From contig NZ_JAILYJ010000002.1 in NCBI RefSeq assembly GCF_019793465.1, positions 518,814 through 582,813 on the forward strand: 64,000 nt of DNA, in the 5' to 3' direction. Positions within the stretch are counted from its first letter, which is position 1, and each line of letters opens with the position of its first letter. Below are positions 31,976 through 40,989 of the stretch, piece by piece. The DNA comes from Rhizobium croatiense (lineage in GTDB: Bacteria > Pseudomonadota > Alphaproteobacteria > Rhizobiales > Rhizobiaceae). The notes under the pieces were generated by a model. The model did not search any database. It was given only the letters and a program-made list of their open reading frames with translations, and was not told the DNA's origin. The position numbers were made by a program, and so were the translations under genes.

Positions 31976-33358
31976 ATGACAAGCGCCAGAATGCCTTCAC
32001 GCCGCGACATGCTTCTCCTTCTCGCCGCCTCGGCGGTTGCGGGCGGGACATCGCGCGCGTTTGCCTCGCCGCTGACGGCGGCCGCCCAGCCCGATCTGCG
32101 CGGCGCCATCGACGCGGTGGAATATCGCGCCATTCCCGAAAGCGGCGACCGCAAGGCCCGCAACCTGGAGCAGATGATCAAACAGGCGGCGGCCGAGAAC
32201 GTGCCGGTCTTCCTGCCGCCCGGCACCTACCGGATCTCCAATCTCACCTTGCCCGACAATACCCGCATCACGGGCGTGCCCGGCGCCTCACGGATCGTCT
32301 ACACCGGCGAAGGCCACCTCTTCGCGGCCGAGAATGTGCGGCGCATCGAGCTTTCCAATCTCGTCATCGACGGCGGCAACCGCTGGCTCGGCGATTATGC
32401 CGGCGGGCTCGTGCAATTTACCGGCGTTGACGAGGTGCTGATCGACAATTGCGAAATCGGCGGCAGCCGCAAGCACGGCCTGCAGCTGGAGCGGTGCGGC
32501 GGACGGATCGAGCGCAGCCGCATCTCAGGTGCGGCCCAAGCCGGGCTCTACGCGGTGGATTCCGCCAATCTTTCGGTCACCGGAAATACGATCGCCGATT
32601 GCGGCAATGGCGGCATTCTCGTGCATCGCTGGAAGAAGTCGGAAGACGGCACGGTCGTTTCCGGCAACCGGATTTCCAACATCCGCGCCAATGACGGCGG
32701 CACCGGCCAGAACGGCAACGGCATCAACATCTTCCGCGCCGACGGGGTGATGGTGGTGAACAACCATATTTCCGACTGCGCCTTTACGGCGATCCGCGCC
32801 AATTCCGCCTCCGACATCCAGATCAGCAGCAACCAGTGCCGGCGCTCCGGTGAGACGGCGATCTATGTCGAATTCGCCTTCGAGGGTGCGGTGGTCTCCG
32901 CCAACATGATCGACGGGGCGGCCAATGGCATCTCGATCGCCAATTTCGACGAAGGCGGCAGGCTCGCGAGCGTCACCGGCAATGTCGTGCGCAACCTGAC
33001 GCTGAAGGGGCCCTACCAGCACGAGGTCGGCTTCGGCATCGGCATCGCGGCGGAGGCCGATACGCTGGTGTCGGCCAATGTGATCGAAGGGGCGCCGCGC
33101 TGGGGACTGCAGATCGGCTGGGGCGCCTATCTGCGCAATGTCGTCGTCAGCGGCAATGTGGTGCGCAAGGCCCCGGTCGGCTGCGCCGTCTCGGTCGCCG
33201 ACGGCGCCGGCACCGCCGTCATCACCGACAACGTCTTCCAGGAAACCACCGACGGCGCGGTTCTCGGCTTCGAGTGGGAGAAAAAAGTCTCCGGCGAGCT
33301 GGCGAACGGCGGCTCGCCCTATGGGCAGCTCACCATCGAGCGAAACCGCATGTCCTGA
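31976..33358 (+). CDS. TIGR03808 family Tat-exported repetitive (beta-helix) protein
   Basis: 460 residues. A twin-arginine signal (SRRDMLLLLAASAVAGG) directs export. The body repeats segments of the type VSGNRISN, VSANMIDGA, VTGNVVRNL, VSGNVVRKA, which make a right-handed parallel beta helix like pectate-lyase folds. TIGR03808 members are almost confined to Rhizobiales and have no known function; a polysaccharide-linked role is plausible. The start may be 31976 or 31991. Confidence 0.85.
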   Translation: MTSARMPSRRDMLLLLAASAVAGGTSRAFASPLTAAAQPDLRGAIDAVEYRAIPESGDRKARNLEQMIKQAAAENVPVFLPPGTYRISNLTLPDNTRITGVPGASRIVYTGEGHLFAAENVRRIELSNLVIDGGNRWLGDYAGGLVQFTGVDEVLIDNCEIGGSRKHGLQLERCGGRIERSRISGAAQAGLYAVDSANLSVTGNTIADCGNGGILVHRWKKSEDGTVVSGNRISNIRANDGGTGQNGNGINIFRADGVMVVNNHISDCAFTAIRANSASDIQISSNQCRRSGETAIYVEFAFEGAVVSANMIDGAANGISIANFDEGGRLASVTGNVVRNLTLKGPYQHEVGFGIGIAAEADTLVSANVIEGAPRWGLQIGWGAYLRNVVVSGNVVRKAPVGCAVSVADGAGTAVITDNVFQETTDGAVLGFEWEKKVSGELANGGSPYGQLTIERNRMS

Positions 33359-33430
33359 CGGACCGGGCGGCTTTCAACGCCAGCGGCTCTGCCGGCGATA
33401 AGACCTCACGCACTTGAATTCATAGCGTCG

Positions 33431-33895
33431 TCACTGCGTCTGATAGGTGCCGGTGATGGTCGCTTCCGCCAAGGCATGTTTCTTTGCCTCCGCCCACATG
33501 GCGCTGATGCCGGCGGCATCGGGTGTCAGAAGCTTCGGCACGTCGAGAGCGGCGAGGCGGAAAATATAGTGGTGCGGGCGATCGCCTTGCGGCGGTTGCG
33601 GGCCGTCGTAACGGGCATTGCCGAAATCGTTCTTGTAGAAGCGCGGCGCCTGTTCGGGTGCGGTATCGACGCTTTCGGCCAGTTCAGTCCACTGCGCCGG
33701 GATATTGGCGATACCGCAGTGGCGGAAGGTGCCACGAGGGGCATCCGGATCCTCGACCACCAGAGCAAAGCTCCTAGTCTCGTCGGGGGCGCCGCTCCAG
33801 GCAAGCGGCGGAAAGAGATTCTCGCCCGCGCGCGCATATTTCTTCGGGATCGGCTGATCCTGCGCAAAGGCCTTGCTGATCAATGTCAAAGTCAT
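33431..33895 (-). CDS. YbhB/YbcL family (PEBP, Raf-kinase-inhibitor-like) protein
   Basis: 154 residues with the PEBP pattern: FPPLAWSGAPDETRSFALVVEDPDAP, HCGIANIP, GPQPPQGDRPHHYIFRLAALD. These proteins have a small ligand pocket; the role in bacteria is unclear. ATG 33895 is preceded by AAAGGAGAATGTC. It lies 30 bases downstream of the 79-residue gene in the same direction, so both may share the stress-type promoter seen upstream. Confidence 0.9.
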   Translation of the reverse strand: MTLTLISKAFAQDQPIPKKYARAGENLFPPLAWSGAPDETRSFALVVEDPDAPRGTFRHCGIANIPAQWTELAESVDTAPEQAPRFYKNDFGNARYDGPQPPQGDRPHHYIFRLAALDVPKLLTPDAAGISAMWAEAKKHALAEATITGTYQTQ

Positions 33896-33925
33896 GACAT
33901 TCTCCTTTGTCTTCTCCTTTGTCCT

Positions 33926-34165
33926 TCAGGGACGACCGCTTCCCTTCTTATGGTCGCTTTCCTGATTGCGGCCGCGCATGATGGTGCGATCGTCGCTGCC
34001 CGTATCCGGGTCGGGCTTCAAATCATTGCCTTTCCGATGCGCCTGCCTCGCCTGCGCACTGCGCTGCAGATCTGCTGCGGCGTCGAAATCTTTGTCGGCA
34101 TTTGCCGTTTTCTCGCGTTTTTCGATGACGCGAAGCTGCTGTTCATGCGTCTTCTTCCCCGTCAT
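33926..34165 (-). CDS. small charged hypothetical protein
   Basis: 79 residues, strongly hydrophilic (Lys, Arg, Asp, Gln), probably disordered. Starts MTGKKTHEQQLRVIEKREK. AGGAGGAATGTC gives a perfect ribosome site. No domain recognised. An EcfG-like promoter 40 bases upstream points to general stress control; that is inference from one site. Confidence 0.7.
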   Translation of the reverse strand: MTGKKTHEQQLRVIEKREKTANADKDFDAAADLQRSAQARQAHRKGNDLKPDPDTGSDDRTIMRGRNQESDHKKGSGRP

Positions 34166-34206
34166 GACATTCCTCCTGTCTCAGCGCGCCCCTGCCTTTA
34201 GGGTCG

Positions 34207-34231
34207 AACCCGCCGGCCTTCTCATTGTTCC
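34207..34231 (-). promoter_or_regulatory. EcfG (general stress sigma factor)-like promoter
   Basis: On the minus strand GGAAC (34231-34227), 16 bases, then GGTT (34210-34207). The published rhizobial consensus is GGAAC-N16/17-CGTT; one base of the -10 box differs. It lies 41 bases upstream of the 79-residue gene. Confidence 0.45.
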
Positions 34232-34374
34232 CCGGGCCGGGGAAATGTGCTTCCGACCGATGGCGATTTCCGGCATTACGCAGCCGCATCAAAAGCTTTC
34301 ATCGTCCCATCAGCGGCGAGGACTTTTTCGAGCGAGGTCCGGCGTTTACGGTTTCTCCGACACATCGACGGGGT

Positions 34375-35046
34375 ATGGCCATGCTGACAATCTACGGAGT
34401 CTATCGATCGCGCGCCTCGCGGGTCTACTGGATGGCGCATGAGCTGGGGCTCGAATTCCGCTCCGTGCCGGTGCTGCAGGCAAGGCGGCTCGCGGAGCCC
34501 CTATCCGAGGAAGCGCCGCTCAACACCCATTCGCCTGACTTCGCAGCCGTCAATCCGATGGCGCAGATCCCCAGCATCCGCGACGGCGACCTCGTCATGC
34601 ACGAGTCGCTGGCGATCAATCTTTACCTCGCCCGCAAACATGGCGGGCCGCTTGCCGGGCAAACCGTCGAAGAAGACGGATTGCTGGCGATGTGGACGAT
34701 CTGGGCGGCCTCGCAAGTCGAGCCGCATTCGGTCAAGATCGTGCTGACCTATGACAACGGCCTCGAAAACAGCGCAGAGGGCAAGGAGACGATCGCGGCC
34801 GCCTGTTATGGCCTGCGCCGGCCACTTGCGGCGCTCGAAAGCCAGCTTTCAGACCGGCAATGGATCGTCGGCGACCGCTTCACCGTCGCCGACCTCAACA
34901 TTGCCGAGGTGCTGCGCTATGCCCAGAGCGAGGCGGAGCTTCTCGATGCGCATCCGAATACCAAGGCGTGGATCGAACGCTGCCAGTCCCGCCCCGCTTA
35001 CAAGGCAATGCAGGCGGCCCGCAGCAGGGAACCGGTCGAGGTCTGA
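34375..35046 (+). CDS. glutathione S-transferase family protein
   Basis: 223 residues: a thioredoxin-like N-terminal domain ([25 protein letters not shown] with Ser/Tyr at the site that holds glutathione; [23 protein letters not shown]) and a helical C-terminal domain (about 95-215). Conjugates glutathione to electrophiles; the substrate is not evident. The start at 34375 (MAMLTIYG) is chosen because the long upstream extension has no ribosome site; 34381 is an alternative. Confidence 0.87.
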   Translation: MAMLTIYGVYRSRASRVYWMAHELGLEFRSVPVLQARRLAEPLSEEAPLNTHSPDFAAVNPMAQIPSIRDGDLVMHESLAINLYLARKHGGPLAGQTVEEDGLLAMWTIWAASQVEPHSVKIVLTYDNGLENSAEGKETIAAACYGLRRPLAALESQLSDRQWIVGDRFTVADLNIAEVLRYAQSEAELLDAHPNTKAWIERCQSRPAYKAMQAARSREPVEV

Positions 35047-35127
35047 GGGCGACGGTTTGCAATCAGCGTACCGTGCGCTCGGGCACGATCCGGAATTCAG
35101 GCCGGCACGAGCTGACATCACCACCTT

Positions 35128-36132
35128 CTATTGCAGCAGCGATGCCAGACCGTAGAAGGCTGCAGACACCGCTGCAGCCGCCGGCATCGTGACGATCCAG
35201 GCGATCACGATGTTGCCAGCCAACCCCCAGCGCACGGCTGAAACACGGCGTGCAGCGCCCACTCCGATGATTGCGCCGGTGATGGTGTGCGTGGTCGAGA
35301 CGGGAATGCCGAGCCAAGTCGCCCCGAACAGCGTCAATGCTCCGCCCGTCTCGGCGCAGAACCCCTGCATCGGATTGAGCCGCGTGATCTTCGACCCCAT
35401 GGTATGAACGATCCGCCAGCCGCCAAAAAGCGTTCCAAGCGCCATCGCCGCTTGGCAGGAAATGACCACCCAGAACGGCACGTAGAAGGTCGAGCCGAGA
35501 TATCCCTGGCTGAACAGGAGCACGGCGATGATGCCCATCGTCTTCTGCGCATCGTTTCCGCCATGACCGAGCGAATAGAGCGATGCTGAAACGAACTGCA
35601 TCACGCGAAAGGTTCGATCGACCGCATAGGGCGTCTGCCGAATGAACGACCAGGAGACGGTGAGCACCAGCAGCAGCGCCAGAAAGAAGCCGATGGCCGG
35701 GGAAAGGAAAATCGCGCCGACTGTCTTGAGAAGGCCGCTCCAGACAATCGCGCTGAAGCCCACCTTGGCCAAACCGGCGCCCACCAGTCCGCCGATAAGC
35801 GCATGTGACGAGCTGGATGGAATTCCGAAGATCCAGGTGAGAATGTTCCAGATGATCGCCCCCATCAGCGCGGAGAAGATCACTTGCGGCGATACGATCG
35901 CTGGGTCGATGATGCCGGTCCCCAGCGTCTCGGCCACATGCAAGCCGAAAAACAGGAAGGCGATGAAGTTGAAGAATGCCGCCCAGGCGACTGCATATTG
36001 TGGTCGAAGCACGCGGGTCGACACGATGGTGGCGATGGAATTGGCGGCATCGTGGAGGCCGTTGAGAAAGTCGAAGAAAAGAGCGACAAGAACCAGCCCG
36101 GCGAGCAGCGGGAAAGCGAGAGACGCATCCAT
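35128..36132 (-). CDS. pit: low-affinity inorganic phosphate transporter
   Basis: 334 residues with about ten hydrophobic segments. PiT signature repeats are NGLHDAANSIAT (N-terminal half) and GHGGNDAQKTMG (C-terminal half). A phosphate:cation symporter of the inner membrane. Its start overlaps the stop of the DUF47 gene by one base (TGATG), so they are translated together. In S. meliloti the equivalent orfA-pit operon is repressed by PhoB when phosphate is low; the PHO box upstream fits. Confidence 0.94.
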   Translation of the reverse strand: MDASLAFPLLAGLVLVALFFDFLNGLHDAANSIATIVSTRVLRPQYAVAWAAFFNFIAFLFFGLHVAETLGTGIIDPAIVSPQVIFSALMGAIIWNILTWIFGIPSSSSHALIGGLVGAGLAKVGFSAIVWSGLLKTVGAIFLSPAIGFFLALLLVLTVSWSFIRQTPYAVDRTFRVMQFVSASLYSLGHGGNDAQKTMGIIAVLLFSQGYLGSTFYVPFWVVISCQAAMALGTLFGGWRIVHTMGSKITRLNPMQGFCAETGGALTLFGATWLGIPVSTTHTITGAIIGVGAARRVSAVRWGLAGNIVIAWIVTMPAAAAVSAAFYGLASLLQ

Positions 36133-36776
36133 CAGACGTTCTCGATGAGAATGCCGCTGATTTCGTTGGCGACATCCTCGAAGCGGTCGACGACTTTCTC
36201 CAGCTCCGCGTAGATTTCGCTGCCGATCAGGTAGGCCATCGCATTGCCGGCGGCGCCATGATGCAAGAACAGTTCCTTCAGTCCTTGATCATAGAGTTCG
36301 TCGGAACGGCCTTCCACCCGCGTAACCTCTTCCGCAATGGCGGAAAGACGCTGCGCATTGGCGCCCACCCTGTCGAGAAGCGGTATCGCTTCGGCGATCA
36401 ACTTCGCGGCCTTGACGATTTCGCCGCCCATCTGCTGCATGAGCGGATCGAAGCTCGACTGATCGAACAGGCGGATGGTCTTGACCGTCTTATGCATCAT
36501 GTCGATCGCATCATCCATCGACTGGATCAGGTCCTTGATGTCGCCACGGTCAAAAGGTGTGATGAAGCTTCGACGGACGGCGAGAAGGACCTCGCGAGTG
36601 ACGTCGTCGGCTTCGTTTTCCAAAGTGACGATGCGTTCGCAGTTCTTCTCGACGTCATTGCCTTTCAAAAGTTCGTCCAAGGCGTGCGCCGCAGCAACGA
36701 CGGTTCTCGAGTGGGTGGAAAACATTTCGAAGAACTTATCTTCCCGTGGCATCAGCCTGCGAAAAATGCTCATCAT
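36132..36776 (-). CDS. DUF47 family protein (PhoU-like partner of Pit)
   Basis: 214 residues, all alpha helical, with PhoU/DUF47 features (FFEMFSTHSRTVVAAAHALDELLKG, ENEADDVTREVL, LIQSMDDAIDMMHKT, RVEGRSDELYDQ). Equivalent to orfA of the S. meliloti orfA-pit operon. Thought to modulate phosphate transport. First gene of the operon; the gap upstream carries a PHO box. Confidence 0.92.
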   Translation of the reverse strand: MMSIFRRLMPREDKFFEMFSTHSRTVVAAAHALDELLKGNDVEKNCERIVTLENEADDVTREVLLAVRRSFITPFDRGDIKDLIQSMDDAIDMMHKTVKTIRLFDQSSFDPLMQQMGGEIVKAAKLIAEAIPLLDRVGANAQRLSAIAEEVTRVEGRSDELYDQGLKELFLHHGAAGNAMAYLIGSEIYAELEKVVDRFEDVANEISGILIENV

Positions 36777-36803
36777 GCCAGCGGACCTTCCTCGTGCGGC
36801 TGA

Positions 36804-36825
36804 TTGTCATAAATCTGTCATAAAC
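36804..36825 (+). promoter_or_regulatory. PHO box (PhoB site) upstream of DUF47-pit
   Basis: Two 11-base direct repeats, TTGTCATAAAT and CTGTCATAAAC, match the PhoB half-site CTGTCATNNNN at both positions. It is 28 bases upstream of the DUF47 start and 48 bases upstream of the divergent Nudix gene. In S. meliloti PhoB represses this operon. Confidence 0.85.
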
Positions 36826-36872
36826 ACGCCCGGACTGGTGAAGCAACAGGCAAATTCGGCACACTCATCGCC

Positions 36873-37424
36873 ATGAAGTCCGCAAAAAAACGCAGCAAGC
36901 CCCGACCGGACAAGTCTCAGCCATTGCTACGGCAGCTTGCCGCCGTCCCGGCCAAGTTGTTCTCCGGTGCCTTCCGCCAACAGTACGGCGCGCTCTGCTT
37001 CCGCCACGCCAAAGGTGGAGCCGGGATCGAGATCTTGGTGATTACATCGCGCGAAAGCGCGCGCTGGGTTATTCCGAAGGGATGGCCGATGAAAGGCAAA
37101 AAGCCTTTCGAAGCGGCGGCAATCGAAGCCTGGGAGGAGGCCGGCGTGAGCGGAGCGGTGAGGAAGAAACCGGTCGGCCACTATACCTATCTGAAAGAAT
37201 TGGACGACGGCGACGTCGTCCCCTGCATCGTCGACGTGTTCCAGGTCGAGGTCACCGAGGTTAGCGACGGCTTCAAGGAGTACGGCCAGCGGGTTCTTGC
37301 ATGGGTCAGCCCCGACGAGGCGGCAAGACGTGTTCGCGAGATCGAACTCAAATCGCTGCTCGTGGACTTCAAGGTTCGCGGTCGCAAGAAGGCCGCCCCT
37401 AACAAATCAAAACCGGAAGGATGA
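36873..37424 (+). CDS. Nudix hydrolase (DIPP-like)
   Basis: 183 residues. A Nudix box is present at about 72-94 (PKGWPMKGKKPFEAAAIEAW then EEAGV), though the Arg of the consensus is replaced by Ile. The PKG-W-M-KGK segment recalls diphosphoinositol polyphosphate hydrolases; a link to phosphate or polyphosphate would suit its position beside a PHO box. Lys-rich N- and C-termini. The ribosome site before 36873 is weak. Confidence 0.8.
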   Translation: MKSAKKRSKPRPDKSQPLLRQLAAVPAKLFSGAFRQQYGALCFRHAKGGAGIEILVITSRESARWVIPKGWPMKGKKPFEAAAIEAWEEAGVSGAVRKKPVGHYTYLKELDDGDVVPCIVDVFQVEVTEVSDGFKEYGQRVLAWVSPDEAARRVREIELKSLLVDFKVRGRKKAAPNKSKPEG

Positions 37425-37446
37425 GGCGAACACCCGCTACGAGATC

Positions 37447-38343
37447 CTATCGAAACAAGGCGAGCGTGCCGGCCATTTCCTCGCGGATCCAGGCCTTGAA
37501 ATCCTTGACCTTCTTCGGCTCGCGCGCACCCTCGGCGGTGATGAAATAATGGCCGAAGCCGGTGCGCGCCCGAATGCCGAAGGGGGCCGCCAGCCGGCCT
37601 TCGGCAAGTGCGAAGTGAGCAAGCGTCTGCCAGGCGAGCATGACGCCCTGGCCGGCGATCGCCGCATCGAGGCAGAGAGAGGCGTCGTTGAAGACGTGGC
37701 GCGTCGCAAGCGTCGCGCCCGACAGGCCCGCCTCCCGCATCCAGACCTCCCAGCTGAACATGGCGCGGCCATCGATGATGGCAGGCAATGCCAGGATATC
37801 GGCGGGCTCTTTCAATTTCGCCGCCATCTCGGGCGAGCAGACCGGAAAGACCTCCTGTTGCAGCAGCAGTTCGGCCTTCACGTCAGGCCATTTGCCGGTA
37901 CCGACGCGGATGCCGATATCGACATCGCCCAGCGCCGGATTGACGAGATTGGTCGTCGCATCCAGCCGCAGCTTGATGTCGGGATGACACTCGGCGAAGC
38001 GATCGAGCCGGCAGACGAGCCAGCGGGCGGCGAAGACCGGCGCCACCGAGATGGTCAGGATCGTATCGTCCTTGCGGCTGGCGATCGATACCGCCGCCGA
38101 AAGACGGGCAAAGCCCTCGTCGAGTGCTGAAAGCACCGGCCGGCCGGCTTCGGTGGCGATCATGCCACGGGCGGTGCGCTCGAAGATCACCTGCCCCAGC
38201 TGCGCCTCGGCCTTGATCACCTGCTGGCTGACGGCGCCGACCGAGACGCCAAGCTCGTCGGCGGCCGCCTGCAGCGAGCCGAGACGGCCGACCGCCTCCA
38301 GTGCCCTGAGGCCGTTGAGATGGACCGTGTTGAGGTTCTTCAT
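37447..38343 (-). CDS. LysR-family transcriptional regulator (GcvA-like)
   Basis: 298 residues. HTH at about 8-67 (NGLRALEAVGRLGSLQAAADELGVSVGAVSQQVIKAEAQLG) and a substrate-binding co-inducer domain at about 90-290. The N-terminus MKNLNTVHLNGLRALEAV is like GcvA-type regulators. The target is unknown; the neighbouring genes on the other side are a small hypothetical and a YjbR protein. The 23 bases to the end of the Nudix gene make it convergent with that gene. Confidence 0.88.
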   Translation of the reverse strand: MKNLNTVHLNGLRALEAVGRLGSLQAAADELGVSVGAVSQQVIKAEAQLGQVIFERTARGMIATEAGRPVLSALDEGFARLSAAVSIASRKDDTILTISVAPVFAARWLVCRLDRFAECHPDIKLRLDATTNLVNPALGDVDIGIRVGTGKWPDVKAELLLQQEVFPVCSPEMAAKLKEPADILALPAIIDGRAMFSWEVWMREAGLSGATLATRHVFNDASLCLDAAIAGQGVMLAWQTLAHFALAEGRLAAPFGIRARTGFGHYFITAEGAREPKKVKDFKAWIREEMAGTLALFR

Positions 38344-38455
38344 ATAGTTTTTCTATAGCAGAGCCGCGGTAAACTCAATTGAAAATCCGCCCGAGGAAGC
38401 CGACATTGCAGCATAGGATCATGATCCAGCGCCGCTGGAGAAAGCGAGGCCTGCC

Positions 38456-38656
38456 GTGTCGTTGCTGAAGTTTTTCTTGAAGCCCATTGCTGGTATCAGC
38501 AGCACGCAACCTGCCAATAGCCCGACCTGCGAGGAGGATCCGCTGCGCCATCCAGAGATCGAGCGTATGTCGCTGCGCGAAATCGCCGATCTGCCGCTTG
38601 GGGCGGAGACCGGTTTTCATGCAGAGGCGAAACCGCCCCTGGCGAAATGCGCGTGA
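38456..38656 (+). CDS. small hypothetical protein
   Basis: 66 residues with a GTG start; GCGAGG lies about 7 bases upstream. N-terminus MSLLKFFLKPIAGIS, then HPEIERMSLREIADLPLG, which resembles short rhizobial proteins ending in PPLAKCA. No known domain. It could be a false ORF; the conserved-looking tail is the main support. Confidence 0.5.
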   Translation: MSLLKFFLKPIAGISSTQPANSPTCEEDPLRHPEIERMSLREIADLPLGAETGFHAEAKPPLAKCA

Positions 38657-38695
38657 CATCGTGCTAAGTTTCGCCCGAGGAAAAAGGGCGGGACA

Positions 38696-39061
38696 ATGGC
38701 CGGCGAAGTCGACCTTATCTTCGAGCGCTTGAAGCGGCTGGCGGCGGAAGCCGGCCTGCCCGACGTCGAGGAGAGCACCTCCTACGGCAATCCGGCGCTG
38801 AAGGTTGCCGGCAAGAGTTTTGTTGCGGTGAAAAACCCCGAGACGATCGTCATCTCGATTTCGCTCGACGACAAGGATCATCTCCTGGAAATGGCGCCCG
38901 ACATCTACTTCCAGACCGATCATTATGTCGGTTGGCCGCATCTGCCGCTGCGCGCCGCCCTGATCGGCGACGACGAATTGCGGCTGCGGCTGATCGGCGC
39001 CTGGCTGTTCCGTGCGCCGAAGAAGCTCGCCGATCGTTTCGGGCGTCAGCCGCAGTCATAG
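38696..39061 (+). CDS. MmcQ/YjbR family DNA-binding protein
   Basis: 121 residues matching the YjbR fold: EESTSYGNPALKVAGKSFVAVKN, ISISLDDKDHLLEMAPDIYFQTDHYVGWPHL, LRLIGAWLFRAPKKL. These small proteins have a CyaY-like fold and are called DNA-binding by similarity. ATG 38696 follows GGGCGGGAC. Forty bases after the small hypothetical gene, same strand. Confidence 0.88.
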   Translation: MAGEVDLIFERLKRLAAEAGLPDVEESTSYGNPALKVAGKSFVAVKNPETIVISISLDDKDHLLEMAPDIYFQTDHYVGWPHLPLRAALIGDDELRLRLIGAWLFRAPKKLADRFGRQPQS

Positions 39062-39315
39062 GCGGGCGCGCTGAATGGCGAGCGCCGCAACCGGGGGCGT
39101 GGGGGCGCTGATCTTTTTGAAGCGCACAAACATGCGCAGCGGTTTTGCAGCAGCGACATGCGTAAAAACAACAAGCGAAAGCAGGCCAAGCGAATCTGAA
39201 AAATTGCGCCCCGTTTCAGGCGACGGCGCGTCGCAAAAAGCGATCGCGCAGGGTGAGCCTCTCTGTCAATATACGCATCTCCGCGTCGATCGACAGTCCA
39301 TCCAGGAGGCCCACC

Positions 39316-40156
39316 ATGAAAGACATCGTCGCCTTGGTCACCGGCGCAAGCCGCGGCATTGGCCGCGGCATCGCCCTTGCTTTGCTTGCCGAAGGGTTCA
39401 CGGTGCATGTGACCGCCAGGACGCGTTTCGAGGCAGAGGCAGAGCAAGCCGGATCGGCGGGCTCACTCGAGGGGCTCGAGCTTGAAGCGGCAAAACTGCC
39501 TGGACACATCGTCGTCCACCGATGCGATCACGGCAAAGACGCCCGACACCGAGCGTGTGGCTGACGCTATACGGGCGGGCGGCAGGCTCGATATTCTGGT
39601 GAACAATGCCTGGCCGGGTTACGAGAACATGGTCGAAGACGGGGATTTCACCTGGCCCCAGCCGTTCTGGCAGCAGCCGGCCTGGCGATGGGAGGCGATG
39701 ATCGGCACTGCGCTGAGAGGCGCTTTCATGATGTCGCGGGCGGTCGCTCCGCTGATGATCCCGGCGCGACGCGGCCTGATCGTCAACATTTCCTTCTGGG
39801 CAGCCCAGCTCTACGAGGGCAATGCGATCTACGGCATCGCCAAGGCTGCCGCCGACAAGATGGCCGCGGATTTCGCGCATGAGCTGCGCTCTTACAATGT
39901 CGCGGCGATCGCTCTCTATCCGGGGCTGGTCCGTACCGAAGCCGTTCTTGAGAATGCCGAATATTTCGACATGAGCAATTCGGAATCGCCTCAGTTCATC
40001 GGCCATGTCATAGCGGGGTTGTGGCGAGACCCGGCGCTGATGTTGAAATCCGGGCACGCTCTGATAGCGGCGGCGTTGGCGCGGGAATACGGCATCGCGG
40101 ATATCGACGGCTACAGGCCGGCTCCCCTTTCCGCCGCCGACTTTGCCCCGGACTGA
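39316..40156 (+). pseudogene. short-chain dehydrogenase/reductase with a frameshift
   Basis: The first frame, from ATG 39316 with AGGAGG before it, gives the Rossmann start VTGASRGIGRGIALALL and runs to about 39530 (HIVVHRCDHGKD). The rest of the enzyme continues in the next frame: TERVADAIRAGGRLDILVNNAW, the GLIVNISFWAAQ region, and the active-site IYGIAKAAADK (Tyr-X3-Lys), ending at 40156. The break lies between about 39525 and 39550. Either the gene is broken or a base was miscalled; if whole it would be about 280 residues. Confidence 0.8.
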
Positions 40157-40225
40157 TGTTGGCGCGCCGACATGAAGCAAAGAGATCGCCAAACTCAACT
40201 TGGGCTCACTTCCCGCTGGGCCGGG

Positions 40226-40269
40226 TTGACCCGTCGTCCTTTCACGTGTAAATAGCTAGACAGTCTAGC
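40226..40269 (+). promoter_or_regulatory. Promoter and operator of the Phd/VapC pair
   Basis: TTGACC (40226-40231), 17 bases, TAAATA (40249-40254). Directly downstream is a perfect 15-base dyad GCTAGAC-A-GTCTAGC (40255-40269), 13 bases before the antitoxin start. The layout fits autorepression by the toxin-antitoxin complex. Confidence 0.75.
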
Positions 40270-40282
40270 CAGTAGATCTCTC

Positions 40283-40537
40283 ATGGAATGGCAATTGCAG
40301 GACGCAAAGAACCGGTTCTCAAAATTGGTGCAAAAGGCGCGAGATGAGGGGCCGCAGGTGGTCACGTTGCGCGGAGAGCGCACGGCTGTCGTCTTGTCCG
40401 CCCGCGATTACGACGCCTTGCGTACCGGCCGCCCGACCCTGGTCGACGATCTGCTGGGTGGCCCTGCCTGGGACGACGACCTTACCGGTGCGGCGGAAGC
40501 GCGGGCCAAGATCCCAAGCCGCAGCGTGACCTTCTGA
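40283..40537 (+). CDS. Phd/YefM-type antitoxin
   Basis: 84 residues, N-terminal DNA-binding domain MEWQLQDAKNRFSKLVQKA with the Phd pattern VVTLRGERTAVVLSARDYDAL, and a disordered C-terminus that should wrap the toxin. Its stop shares a base with the toxin start (TGATG), so translation is coupled. A 15-base palindrome upstream is its probable operator. Confidence 0.9.
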   Translation: MEWQLQDAKNRFSKLVQKARDEGPQVVTLRGERTAVVLSARDYDALRTGRPTLVDDLLGGPAWDDDLTGAAEARAKIPSRSVTF

Positions 40538-40944
40538 TGTATCTGATCGATACGAACATCGTCTCGGAGGCGCGGCGCGGCACGCCGCAGGCGGTTTCCT
40601 GGCTACGCTCCGTCGATCCGCTGAGCATTCACCTGAGCGCGCTGAGCCTTGGCGAGATCATGCGCGGCATTGCCCTCAAACAGAGATCCGACCCGAAAGC
40701 CGCGGCCCATCTAGCCGAGTGGCTGCGCAAGCTGCGGCATGATCACAGCGCCCGCATCCTGCCGGTGACAGATCAGATCGCCGTGGAATGGGGCCGAATC
40801 GCCCCGATCCGGCCGCGTGGCGACATCGACGGGCTGATAGCCGCGACCGCCATCGTCCATGATCTGATCGTCGTCACCCGCAATGTCGGAGACTTCGACG
40901 ACACGGGCGCATCGGTGATCGACCCCTGGGAGTCCTCGGCATGA
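40537..40944 (+). CDS. VapC-type PIN-domain ribonuclease toxin
   Basis: 135 residues. The PIN acidic residues are visible: MYLIDTNIVSE (Asp), SLGEIMRGIA (Glu), DGLIAATAIVHDL (Asp), VTRNVGDFDDTG (Asp). These toxins cleave tRNA or other RNA and are neutralised by the antitoxin. The FitB-like sequence suits a Phd-type partner. The pair looks complete and potentially active. Confidence 0.92.
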   Translation: MYLIDTNIVSEARRGTPQAVSWLRSVDPLSIHLSALSLGEIMRGIALKQRSDPKAAAHLAEWLRKLRHDHSARILPVTDQIAVEWGRIAPIRPRGDIDGLIAATAIVHDLIVVTRNVGDFDDTGASVIDPWESSA

Positions 40945-40989
40945 GCTGCGGGACCAAACGGCCTGCCCCGCGACCCTCGGGCATTGCCA

